DNA from: Bacillota bacterium
GTDB taxonomy: Bacteria; Bacillota; Dethiobacteria; DTU022
DNA: 64,000 nucleotides
Reading direction: 5' to 3'
Assembly (NCBI GenBank): GCA_030611385.1
Contig: JAUWPV010000005.1
Location: forward strand, 25,061-89,060
The notes below the pieces were generated by a model. The model was given only the letters and a program-made list of their open reading frames with translations, did not search any database and had not been told where the DNA came from. Below, piece after piece: positions 26,393-36,484 of this stretch (positions are counted from its first letter, which is position 1; every line of letters begins with the position of its first letter). The translations under genes and the position numbers were made by a program.

Positions 26393-26922
26393 GGTTGCTG
26401 CACCTTATTGCTGATTACCCGGGCTTCCCAGAGAGGCCAAAATATAAAGAAAGCCTGTCCCTTGATATCTTCCTGCGAAATAAAACCAACCCGCGGGTCT
26501 CTGCTGTCCATGCTGTTTCGGCGGTAATCACCCATCATGAAGAGATACCCGGGAGGAACTTCTACCGGCCCGTAATCATACATTTCCATATTTTCAAGCA
26601 GATAAGGTTCCTCCAGCAGGATGTTATTGATATAAACCTGTCCGTTTACAATCTCAATTTTATCGCCAGCCACACCGATTATCCGTTTAATAAAATCCCG
26701 GCCGGGGTCATATTCAAATACAACTATGTCTCCACTCTTAGGTAAATCAAAACGATAAACCAGTTTGTTGACTATCAACCGTTCTGTCTCGTGCAGGGTC
26801 GGATACATCGACCGGCCTTCGACAATAAATACTTCAAAGAGAAACAGCCTGATCAAGAGAGCAAGGACCACTGCAATCAGAATAGTTCTAACCCAATCCC
26901 AAAGCTCTTTCCATTTATTCAA
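26389..26922 (-). CDS. lepB: Signal peptidase I
   Basis: Membrane-bound serine protease that cleaves signal peptides from exported proteins. Length is 177 residues, a Gram-positive short type. One N-terminal membrane anchor is present (about 10-30, LIAVVLALLIRLFLFEVF). The nucleophile Ser is in VEGRSMYPTL near 38 and the general-base Lys is in RDFIKRIIGVAGDKIE near 80; MGDYRRNSMDSRDPR is the conserved box E. It sits between rplS and rbgA as in Bacillus-type genomes. Confidence 0.96.
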   Translation of the reverse strand: MNKWKELWDWVRTILIAVVLALLIRLFLFEVFIVEGRSMYPTLHETERLIVNKLVYRFDLPKSGDIVVFEYDPGRDFIKRIIGVAGDKIEIVNGQVYINNILLEEPYLLENMEMYDYGPVEVPPGYLFMMGDYRRNSMDSRDPRVGFISQEDIKGQAFFIFWPLWEARVISNKVQQP

Positions 26923-26941
26923 TTAGATCATCCCCGCAACC

Positions 26942-27283
26942 TTAGCGACGTTCTTTAATTCGGGCTGCCTTACCAGTACGTTTTCTTAAATAATAAAGCT
27001 TGGCCCGACGGACCCGACCTTTCTTGATTACCTCGATCTTGCTAATCGAAGGTGAGTGGACGGGAAAGATTCTTTCAACACCGATACCAAAGGTCACCCT
27101 GCGAACAGTAAAGGTTTCTCTTGTTTCACTACCCTGGCGCCCGATGACGACTCCTTCAAATATCTGGGTTCGCTCGCGAGTACCTTCGACAATCTTAACA
27201 TGCACTTTTACCGTATCACCGGGACTAAATTGCGGCAGACCCTCTTTCCAGTTCCGCTTTTCAACTTCCTTCATTAAATCCAT
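26942..27283 (-). CDS. rplS: Ribosomal protein bL19
   Basis: Large-subunit protein at the 30S-50S interface. [22 protein letters not shown] and [15 protein letters not shown] are diagnostic. I start at ATG 27283 (AGGAGG nine bases upstream; protein starts [15 protein letters not shown]). The track begins two codons earlier at a TTG. It follows trmD by about 50 bases, the usual order. Confidence 0.97.
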   Translation of the reverse strand: MDLMKEVEKRNWKEGLPQFSPGDTVKVHVKIVEGTRERTQIFEGVVIGRQGSETRETFTVRRVTFGIGVERIFPVHSPSISKIEVIKKGRVRRAKLYYLRKRTGKAARIKERR

Positions 27284-27334
27284 CACCAAATACCTCCTTC
27301 AATTACTGGGTAATTATATCATATAAAAATTAGA

Positions 27335-28072
27335 TCAGAGCTGCTGCTTTTTAAGGCTCTCCAGGTAGACTTTTTCTCTGGGCCTAAGTTCAGCCTTGTC
27401 AAGCAGGTCAGGTCTGCGCTCGTATGTTCTTTTTATTGACTGCTGCCTTCGCCAGCGCGCTATCTCACCATGGTTACCGGATAACAGAATTGAAGGCACT
27501 TCCATTTCCCGAAATACAGGGGGGCGCGTGTAGTGCGGATGCTCAAGCAAAGAATCAGCAAATGATTCATTGGCGGAAGCTTCCTCGGCCAGGAATCCAG
27601 GTAGCAAACGAACGACTGCATCAACCAACACTGCTGCCGCCAGTTCTCCTCCGGTCAAGACAAAGTCCCCTATCGATATTTCGTCATCGACCAGCATCTC
27701 ACAAACTCTTTCATCGATGCCCTCATAACGGCCGCAAATCAAGACCAGGTGCTTTTCCTTCGATAGCTGCTGAGCCAGAGTTTGGTCAAATTTGCGTCCC
27801 TGCGGAGACAGGAGAACCACCAGGGAGCTGTCGGAACCAGAATTGGCTTTAAGTTGATCGACTGCTTCAAAGAGCGGTTCGGGTTTCAAGATCATACCGT
27901 ACCCACCGCCATAAGGGGCATCATCAACCTGGTGGTGCCGGTCATGGGTGTAAGTGCGTAAATCAACTAAATTAATTTCCACCAAACCCTGATCAACAGC
28001 CCTTTTTATCATACTTTCCTTAAAAGGCCCATCGAGTATGCCCGGGAAAATTGTAACCAGATCAATCTTCAT
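27335..28072 (-). CDS. trmD: tRNA (guanine37-N1)-methyltransferase
   Basis: SPOUT methyltransferase that makes m1G37 and prevents +1 frameshifting. Length is 245 residues. The N-terminus MKIDLVTIFPGIL, the knotted SAM site HLVLICGRYEGIDERV near 110 and DEISIGDFVLTGGELAA near 135, and the tRNA-binding HPHYTRPPVFR near 180 are all typical. The gene follows rimM by 15 bases. Confidence 0.97.
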   Translation of the reverse strand: MKIDLVTIFPGILDGPFKESMIKRAVDQGLVEINLVDLRTYTHDRHHQVDDAPYGGGYGMILKPEPLFEAVDQLKANSGSDSSLVVLLSPQGRKFDQTLAQQLSKEKHLVLICGRYEGIDERVCEMLVDDEISIGDFVLTGGELAAAVLVDAVVRLLPGFLAEEASANESFADSLLEHPHYTRPPVFREMEVPSILLSGNHGEIARWRRQQSIKRTYERRPDLLDKAELRPREKVYLESLKKQQL

Positions 28073-28087
28073 CTTTCAACGGCTCCC

Positions 28088-28627
28088 TTACAGATCAAGC
28101 AGGCCTTCCGGTAGATCTACGACTATTCTTCCTGCTCCCAAATCAACCTGCCTGATAAACTTCTTTACCGCCGGGATCAGGGCTTTTTTGCCCTCTCCGC
28201 CGGCTTGCTCAACCAAGAAAAGATCGTGTCCACCGGTGGTGATAATATCAATAATCAAACCGATCAGTTCGTCATCAGGGCTATAGATCTGCAGGCCAAT
28301 CAGCTGGTCGTAATAGAAACGTCCCTCTGGGAGGGGCATCCGTTTATCCTTCTGGATCACCAACAGACTGCCGCTGAGACGGCGAGCCTCTTCCCTTGTA
28401 TCGACACCCTGATATTTAACCAACCAGAACCGCCCGTATAGAGAGGCATTTTCTACCGCCATGCTCCGACGGGTAGTCTCCCTGACCAGCTCAGCTTCAT
28501 GCAGCTTGTCTATTCTTTCCGGAAAATCGCTGTACGGAAATACTTTTAACATACCGCCAATACCGTGGGGCGAAAGAATTTCGCCAATTACCACATCATC
28601 TTTTTCATTGAACAATTTCAACAACAA
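28088..28627 (-). CDS. rimM: 16S rRNA processing protein RimM
   Basis: Assists 30S head maturation by binding uS19. Length is 179 residues. The N-terminal RimM barrel has [25 protein letters not shown]. The C-terminal PRC-barrel has [20 protein letters not shown] and [15 protein letters not shown]. The start is uncertain: the frame opens with TTG codons overlapping the last codons of khpA, and a GTG 11 codons later is possible. No strong ribosome site is seen, so coupling to khpA is likely. Confidence 0.93.
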   Translation of the reverse strand: MLLKLFNEKDDVVIGEILSPHGIGGMLKVFPYSDFPERIDKLHEAELVRETTRRSMAVENASLYGRFWLVKYQGVDTREEARRLSGSLLVIQKDKRMPLPEGRFYYDQLIGLQIYSPDDELIGLIIDIITTGGHDLFLVEQAGGEGKKALIPAVKKFIRQVDLGAGRIVVDLPEGLLDL

Positions 28628-28844
28628 CCCGCTTATCGTTTTTTACTGCCCCCGCGCTAACAACAGTCCGGATGGCCTTGGCAATACGGCCTTGTTTACC
28701 AATTATTTTACCCATATCTTCAGGCGCTACTCTGAGCTCAAGCATAATTAGCCGCTCACTTTCAACCTGCCTGACTTCAACATGATCCGGTTCGTCAACC
28801 AGCGCTTTGGCAATATGTTCCAATAGCTGTTTCACAGATACCAA
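28605..28844 (-). CDS. khpA: KH-domain RNA-binding protein KhpA (YlqC)
   Basis: Small RNA-binding protein that works with KhpB (Jag) in cell elongation in Gram-positives. Length is 79 residues, a single KH domain with the GxxG loop in [18 protein letters not shown]. It lies between rpsP and rimM as usual. The ORF overlaps rimM by 23 bases if the TTG start of rimM is used. Confidence 0.93.
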   Translation of the reverse strand: MVSVKQLLEHIAKALVDEPDHVEVRQVESERLIMLELRVAPEDMGKIIGKQGRIAKAIRTVVSAGAVKNDKRVVVEIVQ

Positions 28845-28857
28845 CCTCCCTACAGAA

Positions 28858-29112
28858 CTACTTATTCAGAGCGGCTCTTTCAATAAGCGCCTTCACTGTA
28901 TCGGAAGGCTTGGCTCCTTTTGAAATCCATTGCTGGACCTTTTCTGCATCAACCTTAAATGTGGTCGGCTTAGTGGTCGGGTTGTAGTAACCGATCTCTT
29001 CAATGAAGCGGCCATCCCGGGGACAACGAGAATCTGCTACCACGATGCGGTAAAAGGGTTTCTTTTTAGCGCCCATCCTTTTTAATCTGATTCTTACTGC
29101 CAATTGTGTCAC
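28858..29112 (-). CDS. rpsP: Ribosomal protein bS16
   Basis: Small-subunit assembly protein. Eighty-four residues with [24 protein letters not shown] and [16 protein letters not shown], unmistakable for bS16. It follows ffh and precedes khpA. Confidence 0.97.
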   Translation of the reverse strand: MTQLAVRIRLKRMGAKKKPFYRIVVADSRCPRDGRFIEEIGYYNPTTKPTTFKVDAEKVQQWISKGAKPSDTVKALIERAALNK

Positions 29113-29169
29113 CTCCGTTGTCTAAATTTCTTTTTTTATTTTACCGGATTATAAATCCCGGGTTGTTTT

Positions 29170-30519
29170 CTAAAAAGGGAAACCTTTTTTAACTTTTTTA
29201 AGTTTCTTAAACTGCGCTTTCGTTTCCGGGGAGCCCACCTGCTTAAACATTTTCTGCATCTGCGCAAACTGGTTAAGAAGGCGGTTAACATCCGGGACGG
29301 TTGCGCCGCTGCCCGTGGCTATGCGGCGCCGGCGGCTGCTGTTTAATAGTGATGGTTCCTGTCGTTCATTTTTAGTCATTGAACCGATAATAGCTTCAAC
29401 CCGTTTGAAGTTGTTTTCATTCAACGACATCTGCTTGACTTCCTTGGGGATATTACCACCCCCGGGAATCATATTTAGTATTTCCTCCAGTGAACCCATA
29501 CTGCGCAGTTGTGTTAACTGATCTCTAAAGTCATCGAGAGTAAACTGCTGTTTTCGCAGTTTCTGTTCCAGCTCCCGGGCCTTAGATTTGTCCACTACTG
29601 CTTCTACTTTTTCGATCAGGGAGAGAACATCACCCATTCCTAAAATACGCGAAGCCATCCGATCGGGATGAAACGGCTCCAGGGCTTCCACTTTTTCACC
29701 GATGCCGCTAAATTTAATCGGGCATCCGGTCACTGCTCGCACTGAAAGTGCTGCACCACCACGAGAATCCCCGTCGAGCTTGGTAAGTATAACTCCGCTT
29801 AACCCGATGGCCTCATTAAATGAAGAAGCGGCATTGACAGCGTCCTGACCAGTCATGGCGTCAACAACTAACAACACTTCATCGGGATCAATTGTTTTTT
29901 TAATTGCAGCCAATTCGGCCATCATCTCGTCATCGATGTGCAGGCGCCCCGCAGTATCAAATATTACCGCATCAAAACCATCCCGGGTAGCCAGCTGCAG
30001 TCCCTCGCGGCAGATATCCACCGGAGCAGCATTGGAATTGCTGTAAGTCTGTTCACCTATTGACTCGCTGAGCACCTGAAGCTGTTGTATAGCCCCCGGC
30101 CGGTAAGTATCTGCTGCTACAAGAAGTGAACGCCGGTCGCTGCGGCGCAGGTGCGCGGCTAGTTTGACTGCTGTGGTTGTCTTACCGGAACCCTGTAAAC
30201 CAATAATTAATATTTTTGTCGGCCCTTTACCGGAATGAATCAGGCTGCTCTGTTTTCCCCCCATTAAGCTGGTCATTTCTTCGTTGACTATTTTTACCAC
30301 TTGATGGCCCGGTGTAAGGCTGCTCATCACTTCCTGTCCGACAACCCTCTCCCGGATTGCCCCAATAAAGTCTTTGACCACTTTGAAATTAACATCAGCT
30401 TCAAGTAGAGCCAACCGAATTTCCCTCAACGCCGCATCAACGTCTTTTTCGTTTAGTTTACCTTTGCCTCTGAGTTGGCGCAGGGTGTTTTGTAGTTTAT
30501 CGGCCAGGCTGGAAAACAT
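29170..30519 (-). CDS. ffh: Signal recognition particle protein Ffh
   Basis: SRP54-type GTPase that binds signal sequences and 4.5S/6S SRP RNA. Length is 449 residues. The N domain (1-85) is followed by the G domain with GLQGSGKTTTAVKLAAHL near 107, AADTYRPGA, FDTAGRLHID near 190 and LTKLDGDSRGGAALS near 245. The methionine-containing M domain ends the protein with RRRRIATGSG near 390 and LLNQFAQMQKMF. It follows ylxM by 15 bases and precedes rpsP. Confidence 0.97.
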   Translation of the reverse strand: MFSSLADKLQNTLRQLRGKGKLNEKDVDAALREIRLALLEADVNFKVVKDFIGAIRERVVGQEVMSSLTPGHQVVKIVNEEMTSLMGGKQSSLIHSGKGPTKILIIGLQGSGKTTTAVKLAAHLRRSDRRSLLVAADTYRPGAIQQLQVLSESIGEQTYSNSNAAPVDICREGLQLATRDGFDAVIFDTAGRLHIDDEMMAELAAIKKTIDPDEVLLVVDAMTGQDAVNAASSFNEAIGLSGVILTKLDGDSRGGAALSVRAVTGCPIKFSGIGEKVEALEPFHPDRMASRILGMGDVLSLIEKVEAVVDKSKARELEQKLRKQQFTLDDFRDQLTQLRSMGSLEEILNMIPGGGNIPKEVKQMSLNENNFKRVEAIIGSMTKNERQEPSLLNSSRRRRIATGSGATVPDVNRLLNQFAQMQKMFKQVGSPETKAQFKKLKKVKKGFPF

Positions 30520-30534
30520 ATAAGTTTTTCACTC

Positions 30535-30882
30535 CTACTGTTCGCTAACGATACGCAAATCGCTGACTATTTCTTTTAAACGTTTCAGATCATCCTTATT
30601 AAGTTCTTCCTGATCCAGCAACCGATCTGCTTTCATTAAAAGCTCCTGCTGATCGTTGAAAAGCTTATAAAGTCCAAGTTTTATTTCCAGTTTTTCGATC
30701 GAAGCAAGGGTTCGTCGAATCAGATCATAAACTGCCTGCCGGCTGATATTGTATTCTGAAGCAATCTCACTCAATGAATAGTTATCGCTAAAGTAGTATT
30801 GGAGTACCTCCTGCTGGTGTTTTGTCAGCAGGGGAGCGTAAATATCATAGAGCAGATTAATACGATTGATCTGATCAAGCAT
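30535..30882 (-). CDS. ylxM: SRP-associated helix-turn-helix protein YlxM
   Basis: Small helical protein of the UPF0122 family, which modulates SRP in streptococci. Length is 115 residues with a sigma-70 region 4-like helix-turn-helix: YSLSEIASEYNISRQAVYDLIRRT near 35-58. It is the first gene of the ylxM-ffh operon; a strong promoter lies just upstream. Confidence 0.95.
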   Translation of the reverse strand: MLDQINRINLLYDIYAPLLTKHQQEVLQYYFSDNYSLSEIASEYNISRQAVYDLIRRTLASIEKLEIKLGLYKLFNDQQELLMKADRLLDQEELNKDDLKRLKEIVSDLRIVSEQ

Positions 30883-30918
30883 TTTGACCTCTGTAAAGTA
30901 TTTTTCCTTAACAGGCAG

Positions 30919-30947
30919 AGTATAGCAAATTTCAAATACTAATGCAA
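30919..30947 (-). promoter_or_regulatory. Promoter of ylxM-ffh
   Basis: On the minus strand, -35 TTGCAT (30942-30947), a 17-base spacer ending TTTGC, and -10 TATACT (30919-30924) with an extended TG element. About 36 bases separate it from the ylxM start. Confidence 0.75.
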
Positions 30948-30996
30948 ACTATTTCTTAATTTTTTTCACTGTTTAGCAGAATACATTTGCAGCATA

Positions 30997-31025
30997 TTGC
31001 ATTTAATCGAAGAAAGTGGTAATAT
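30997..31025 (+). promoter_or_regulatory. Candidate promoter of the RDD gene
   Basis: TTGCAT (30997-31002), 17 bases, TAATAT (31020-31025), about 76 bases before the plus-strand RDD gene. The -10 match is modest. The leader contains no obvious hairpin. Confidence 0.4.
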
Positions 31026-31101
31026 AAGGTAACATAGTGCCTGCTTTCAATATATTTGCGGGGTAGCTTTGTAAACTTATTCTAAACTGGAGGGTTTACT
31101 T

Positions 31102-31533
31102 ATGAAAAACGGAGAATTGGCAGCTGCAGAAAAATATGTTGGGGTTGGATTGCGTTTTGTGGCTATTTTAATCGATGGCATTATTCTTTTTATCCTGGCC
31201 TACCTGATCGCTGCGGTCACCGGTGGTATCACAGCAGGTGGTTTTGAGATTCAGGGAGCGCCAGCGTTTCTTTTCTTCATTCTGAGCCTTCTTTATTATG
31301 TGCTTTTAGAGGCCTATCTCGGCGGCACTGTCGGTAAACTTGCCCTGGGAATGCGGGTGATTATTGAAGACGGCAGCCCCTGTACTATCAGCGCATCACT
31401 AATTCGCAACCTGCTGAGAATAGTTGATTTTTTACCATTTGCATATCTTGTAGGGGCTATTTTAATCTGGACTTCACCGATAAAACAGCGTTTCGGTGAT
31501 CGCCTCGCGAAAACAGTCGTGGTAAAAAAATAG
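31102..31533 (+). CDS. RDD-family membrane protein
   Basis: A 143-residue membrane protein of the RDD family, named for Arg-Asp-Asp residues in its first segment. Here the N-terminal region reads GLRFVAILIDGIILFILAYLI, then FLFFILSLLYYVLLEAYLGGTVGKLALGM, and FLPFAYLVGAILIWTSP in the third span. Function is unclear, with some members linked to ion transport. A GGAGGG ribosome site precedes the ATG. It is inserted on the plus strand between ftsY and ylxM, which are usually close, so it is transcribed against its neighbours. Confidence 0.85.
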   Translation: MKNGELAAAEKYVGVGLRFVAILIDGIILFILAYLIAAVTGGITAGGFEIQGAPAFLFFILSLLYYVLLEAYLGGTVGKLALGMRVIIEDGSPCTISASLIRNLLRIVDFLPFAYLVGAILIWTSPIKQRFGDRLAKTVVVKK

Positions 31534-31604
31534 CAGCCGCGGGTAGCTCTTGGTCAGATCGTACAGTTCTACCGATCTTATGCCGGGAACCTTGATTTGT
31601 CTGA

Positions 31605-32513
31605 TCAGGTCTCAAGGAGAGCATGAACAAAGTCGGCTGCATTGAAAGGAATTAAATCTTCTATTTTTTCTCCCGTACCAACATAACGAACCGGTATTTT
31701 GAGAGCATCCTGGATACCGATAACAATACCCCCGCGGGCAGTTCCGTCAAGCTTGGCAAGGATTAACCCGGTAAGGGGCAGAGTTTCATTGAAACTCCTG
31801 GCCTGGTTCACTGCATTCTGGCCGGTAGTGGCATCGATAACCAGTAAAACCTCGTGCGGCGCTCCCGCCATATTGCGACCGATAACGCGATAGATCTTAT
31901 TCAGTTCTTCCATCAGGTTGTATTTGTTGTGGAGGCGCCCGGCAGTATCACCGATGACTATATCAACCGACCTGGCCTGTGCGGCATTAATGGCATCAAA
32001 AAAGAGGGCGGAAGGATCTGAACCCGACTGCTGTTTGATAAGATCAACGCCCGCTCGCTCAGACCAGATTTCCAGTTGTTCAACAGCAGCGGCACGAAAG
32101 GTATCTCCAGCTACGAGAAGAACTTTTTTGCCCTGTTTGCAGAAAAGGTTGGCCAGTTTTGCCGCGGATGTTGTCTTTCCGGAACCGTTCACCCCTACCA
32201 GCAGGATCACATGAGGCTGTTCAGTAATTTCTACAGCCGCTTCCCCTGAATAGACAAGATCGATTAACATCTGAAGCAGTAAATTCCTTACTTCACTGCT
32301 TTCTTTAAGTTTCAGCCGGCCAACTTCCTCTTTCAATTGCCCGACAAGTTTTAAGCTGGTCTGAAGCCCGACATCACCGGCAATCAGGGTCTCTTCAAGC
32401 TCATCATAAAATTCTTCGCTTAAGGCTCCACTACCAAAGAGTTTTTCCAGATTACCAATAAAACCGGTTTTACTACGGGCCAGGCTGCTTCTAAACTGAT
32501 GGACCAGGCTCAT
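31605..32513 (-). CDS. ftsY: SRP receptor FtsY
   Basis: Membrane-associated GTPase receptor for SRP. Length is 302 residues; the acidic A domain of E. coli is absent, as in many Firmicutes. The N domain (1-90) is followed by [17 protein letters not shown] near 105, [17 protein letters not shown] near 135, [14 protein letters not shown] near 190 and [15 protein letters not shown] near 250. It starts 6 bases after the smc stop, in the usual smc-ftsY order. Confidence 0.97.
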   Translation of the reverse strand: MSLVHQFRSSLARSKTGFIGNLEKLFGSGALSEEFYDELEETLIAGDVGLQTSLKLVGQLKEEVGRLKLKESSEVRNLLLQMLIDLVYSGEAAVEITEQPHVILLVGVNGSGKTTSAAKLANLFCKQGKKVLLVAGDTFRAAAVEQLEIWSERAGVDLIKQQSGSDPSALFFDAINAAQARSVDIVIGDTAGRLHNKYNLMEELNKIYRVIGRNMAGAPHEVLLVIDATTGQNAVNQARSFNETLPLTGLILAKLDGTARGGIVIGIQDALKIPVRYVGTGEKIEDLIPFNAADFVHALLET

Positions 32514-32519
32514 GAAACA

Positions 32520-35500
32520 TTAATTCTCCCTTGTTATAACATTATTTTCCAGCTTTAGCGACATCACGCGCGATACACCAGGTTCAGGCATTGTCACACC
32601 GTAAAGCACTTCAGCTTCTTCCATGGTCCTTTTACGGTGCGTGATCAGAATAAATTGGGTCTGCTCAGCAGTTTGCTTTAGAAATTTTGTAAAGCGGGAA
32701 AGGTTAGCGTCATCAAGAGTTGATTCAACTTCGTCAAGCAAATAAAAAGGCGCCGGCTTGAAACGCAGGATAGCGAAGACAAGGGCAATAGCAGTCAATA
32801 CCTTTTCGCCGGCCGATAGCAGGGTGATGTTCTGTAATTTTTTTCCTGGTGGCTGGGCAATAATTTCAATTCCCGATTCCAGTATATTATCGGTATCAGT
32901 CAACTTTAACATAGCCTGGCCGCCCTCAAAAAGCTCCCGGAAGGTTTGCATAAAGTTATCGTTGATCGTCTCAAAAGCAATATTAAAGTAATGCTCCATG
33001 CGCTGATCAATCTCAGCCAAAACCTTGTGTAGCGAAGCTTCACCTTTTTGCAGGTCATCCTTTTGGTCGGTCAGGAATTTTATTCTCTCTTCGAGCCTGG
33101 ACAGTTCCTCGATGGCTCCCAGGTTAACCTCGCCGAGCGCTTCTAAATCTTCCTTTGTATTCTCAATCTGCAAGCGGCTTTCTTCCGGTTCGAAATCTGC
33201 TTCAATTAAAGCCAGCACATCAGTATGAAAAAGCTCACTGTAGCGTATTTCCTGATAGTTGATTTCAGTCTGAAGCCTTGCCTGCTCCATGGAAAGCTGT
33301 CTTTCCTGCTTTTCCTGTCGGGTAACCTGATTCTGGCGTCGGCGGCCCCGTTCCTCGAAATCAATCAAATCAGCTTCTGTATTGTTAACCTGCTGTACTT
33401 TATTGTCCAGCTCAATAATCAATTCAGCTTTTTCACGGTTTAGATCTTGCACTCTGGTAGTAATGTTCTGCTGAACCTCTTTGTTTTCTGCTAATTCTTT
33501 TTGAAATACTGCCGATTCGCTGTCTTTTTCTTCTGTTTCGACCGCAGGCCTTTTGGCGGCTTCTTCAATTTCACCAATTCGTCCAACCAGAGCATCGTGT
33601 TGTTCCTGGCAAGAGCTAATTTTCACCATTTTTTCGGTTATTTTTTGTTCCAAAAACTGTTTCTCTTCGAGGAATTGCCGATAATCTTCTTTCATTACAG
33701 CCAATTCCTTCTCATAGATCTCTATAGCACAAGCAGAACTCTCTACATCTGATTTTGCAGCGGCCGTTCGCTGGCTATGCTCTGCTTCTTCTGATTCAAG
33801 TTCTTTCATGGCGGATGTTCCCGCCTGAAGACGATCGTTTAGCAAACTCAGTTCACGCTGCAGCCCTTCGGATTCCTTCTGCAGTGTGCTCACCTTTTCT
33901 GAAAGTTCCTGTCTTCCACCAGCAGCTTCAGCAACAGCTTCTGCTGCATTGGCCAGGAATATTTTAGCTTTTTCAAGTTCTGCTTCAGTTTTATTTAAAT
34001 CTTCGAGCGCTACTGAATGTTGCTTTTGCAGAGCCTCAATTTCTTTACGCCTGCCCAGGGGCATTCCGGCATTACGCTTGGGCAGACTGCCACCCCTGAT
34101 CATTCCGCCAGGGTTAATCATTTCTCCATCCAGGGTAACCACGCGACAACTGTGCTTGACAAAACGGGCTGCTTTTGAAGCATCTTCGAGGTTCCGGCAA
34201 ATAAGAATCGGTGACATCAGATAATCAACCGCTTTGCGGTATGTGGAAGCTACTTCAACCTGCTCCGAAGCCTTACCAATGACACCGGGAAGATCACGCC
34301 AACCCGGATAACGTTCAAGAGGATCGGCGGCCTGGTGAAGAATATCCAGTGGTAAAAAGGTAGCCCAACCCCGATTATTTGCTTTAAGGTAACCGATTGC
34401 GCCCTGCACCGCTTTTTCCGTATCGGCAACCAGGTACTGCAACCCACTACCGAGAGCTGCTTCGATTGCCTGGACAAACTGTTCATCCACTGAAATTAAA
34501 TCTGCCACCGGTCCGATTATTCCGGGTAAGCTTGAACGAGCCTGCATAATCTCTTTAACTCCACGATAGTAACCAGACAGGGCGGAGTCCTGTTCCTGCA
34601 GTAGCTGCAACCTGCTGCTAATACCATAGACAGTTTCTCTTTTCTTCTGTAACACCCCAGCCAGTTGTTCAAGTTTCTTCCGTAGAACATCCTCTTCATT
34701 AACAGTTATTTCAACCGCACTTACCGCAGCTCTGAATAGTTCTTTTGCCGTTTCGACCTGCTGATCAAAGGAAATTACATTCTTGTTCAACTGAGCCAAC
34801 TTTATCTGTAAAGAGGTTTCTTCATCACTTAAAGCTTTTTTTTGAACCAGTAAACGTTCCAGTCGACGATTAAGTTCTTCTATAACCGAGGCGGCTGTTT
34901 CCTTACGGTTCCTGGCCTTATAGATTTCTTCTTGTCTCTTTTCAACTTCTCCCGAAAGGGCGTTCGTTTCATGCCGGGATAACTCTTTTCGCAGATTTTC
35001 AAGATCTTCGTTAAGCTGACCAAGCTCTTCCTTTTTAGTTTGCCAATCCTGCTGCGCCTTGCTCGCTCGAGCGGAATACTCCTCTATAAAAATGGCCAGC
35101 TGTTTGACTCTCTGCTTATTCTGCCCAAGCTGATCCTGATAACGATTCTCCCTTTCGAGAAGTAGCCTCATTTCGTTTTCCTGCTGATCGAGTGTTCGTG
35201 AAGACTGGCTCAGCTTCTGTTCCTGTTCTCTCTTTTCGTTTAGCTGATCCTGCAGGTTGCTTTTTAAATCCTGGAATGCTTTTTCATGCAACCCACCCTG
35301 TGCTGCAGAAGTGAGCAGAGCATCGTTTACCGCCTGAAGATGTTTATTTGTTTTATTAAGTTGTTCACGAGATTGTTTGAGATGATAGGAGAGAAATCTC
35401 TTTTCTTCATCGTCCATGCGCTGCTTAAGGGAGCGGTACTGACGGGTTATTTCAGCCTGAATCTGCAGCGGCTCGATTTGGGTTTCAAGTTCATAGATCA

Positions 35501-36080
35501 GATCCTGAACTCGTACCAGGTTTTCCCGGGTTTCGTCAAGACGGCGCCTCGCTTCTCGTTTACGCAGCTTGTATTTAAATATGCCGGCGGCTTCTTCAAA
35601 TATTTCCCGTCTTTCTTCAGACCGGCTGTTAATAATTTCATCTACCCGCCCCTGACCAATGACCGAATAGACATCTTTACCCAACCCGGTGTCTAAAAAA
35701 AGCTCTGTAATATCTTTTAAGCGGCAGGGTGATTTATTTATATAATATTCACTATCACCATTCCGAAAGAGGCGCCTGGTAATGGTTATTTCTTCATAAT
35801 CAAGGTTCAGAAAATCACCGGCGCCATCAAAGGTGAGTGAAACTTCAGCAAAATTTAAGGCTTTCCGGCTTTCACTGCCTGAAAAAATAACCTCTTCCAT
35901 CCGCGTTCCCCGCAGAGATTTTACACTCTGCTCACCAAGGGCCCAGCGCACAGCATCAACCAGGTTGCTTTTACCACAACCGTTCGGACCGATAATTGCT
36001 GCAATACCCTGATTTAAGCCCAGTTCAGTTTTTTCAGCAAACGACTTGAAACCAAATAGCTCCATTCTTTTCAGGTACAC
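32520..36080 (-). CDS. smc: Chromosome segregation ATPase SMC
   Basis: Core of the bacterial condensin complex with ScpA/ScpB. Length is 1186 residues, standard. The N-terminal head has Walker A IIGPNGCGKSNLVDAVRWAL near 33. Two long coiled coils (about 170-500 and 670-1010) flank a hinge (about 510-660, GIIGPVADLISVDEQF). The C-terminal head has signature LLSAGEKVLTAIAL near 1090 and Walker B FYLLDEVESTLDD near 1120. It is in the rnc-smc-ftsY cluster, here with spoVS between rnc and smc. Confidence 0.98.
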   Translation of the reverse strand: MYLKRMELFGFKSFAEKTELGLNQGIAAIIGPNGCGKSNLVDAVRWALGEQSVKSLRGTRMEEVIFSGSESRKALNFAEVSLTFDGAGDFLNLDYEEITITRRLFRNGDSEYYINKSPCRLKDITELFLDTGLGKDVYSVIGQGRVDEIINSRSEERREIFEEAAGIFKYKLRKREARRRLDETRENLVRVQDLIYELETQIEPLQIQAEITRQYRSLKQRMDDEEKRFLSYHLKQSREQLNKTNKHLQAVNDALLTSAAQGGLHEKAFQDLKSNLQDQLNEKREQEQKLSQSSRTLDQQENEMRLLLERENRYQDQLGQNKQRVKQLAIFIEEYSARASKAQQDWQTKKEELGQLNEDLENLRKELSRHETNALSGEVEKRQEEIYKARNRKETAASVIEELNRRLERLLVQKKALSDEETSLQIKLAQLNKNVISFDQQVETAKELFRAAVSAVEITVNEEDVLRKKLEQLAGVLQKKRETVYGISSRLQLLQEQDSALSGYYRGVKEIMQARSSLPGIIGPVADLISVDEQFVQAIEAALGSGLQYLVADTEKAVQGAIGYLKANNRGWATFLPLDILHQAADPLERYPGWRDLPGVIGKASEQVEVASTYRKAVDYLMSPILICRNLEDASKAARFVKHSCRVVTLDGEMINPGGMIRGGSLPKRNAGMPLGRRKEIEALQKQHSVALEDLNKTEAELEKAKIFLANAAEAVAEAAGGRQELSEKVSTLQKESEGLQRELSLLNDRLQAGTSAMKELESEEAEHSQRTAAAKSDVESSACAIEIYEKELAVMKEDYRQFLEEKQFLEQKITEKMVKISSCQEQHDALVGRIGEIEEAAKRPAVETEEKDSESAVFQKELAENKEVQQNITTRVQDLNREKAELIIELDNKVQQVNNTEADLIDFEERGRRRQNQVTRQEKQERQLSMEQARLQTEINYQEIRYSELFHTDVLALIEADFEPEESRLQIENTKEDLEALGEVNLGAIEELSRLEERIKFLTDQKDDLQKGEASLHKVLAEIDQRMEHYFNIAFETINDNFMQTFRELFEGGQAMLKLTDTDNILESGIEIIAQPPGKKLQNITLLSAGEKVLTAIALVFAILRFKPAPFYLLDEVESTLDDANLSRFTKFLKQTAEQTQFILITHRKRTMEEAEVLYGVTMPEPGVSRVMSLKLENNVITREN

Positions 36081-36169
36081 GCGTAATGGCTCCTAACTGC
36101 AATAAAGATTTTACGGGGTGGGACAAGTAACGCACCTACTTATCTCACCTACCCTGGTTAAGCATTTAA

Positions 36170-36430
36170 CTACCTTGGTGTAACAGTAATTTTTATTGCT
36201 GTTCTTTCTTCATCGTCAATCAATACCTCGACAAAAGAGGGAACCATAACAAGGTTTATGCCGTTTGGGGCCACATAGCCTCTGGCTATGGCCACAGCTT
36301 TAATCGCCTGATTAACAGCCCCCGCTCCGATCGCCTGTAGTTCAACAATTTCTTCGGTTCGAATAACAGCAGCCAAAGCTCCAGCCAGAGCTTTAGCCTG
36401 TGAATGGGCCGATACTTTTAAGGTTTCCAT
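36170..36430 (-). CDS. spoVS: Stage V sporulation protein S
   Basis: Small AlbA-like protein needed for normal sporulation and coat assembly in Bacillus. Length is 86 residues, METLKVSAHSQAKALAGALAAV to FVEVLIDDEERTAIKITVTP, nearly invariant in the family. It suggests the organism forms spores, although SpoVS also occurs in some non-sporulating bacteria. It sits between rnc and smc. Confidence 0.95.
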   Translation of the reverse strand: METLKVSAHSQAKALAGALAAVIRTEEIVELQAIGAGAVNQAIKAVAIARGYVAPNGINLVMVPSFVEVLIDDEERTAIKITVTPR

Positions 36431-36484
36431 TGCTCCTTAATTATGCTCCTCCCATAAAAATAATGAACCAGAGTTCGATCCAGC

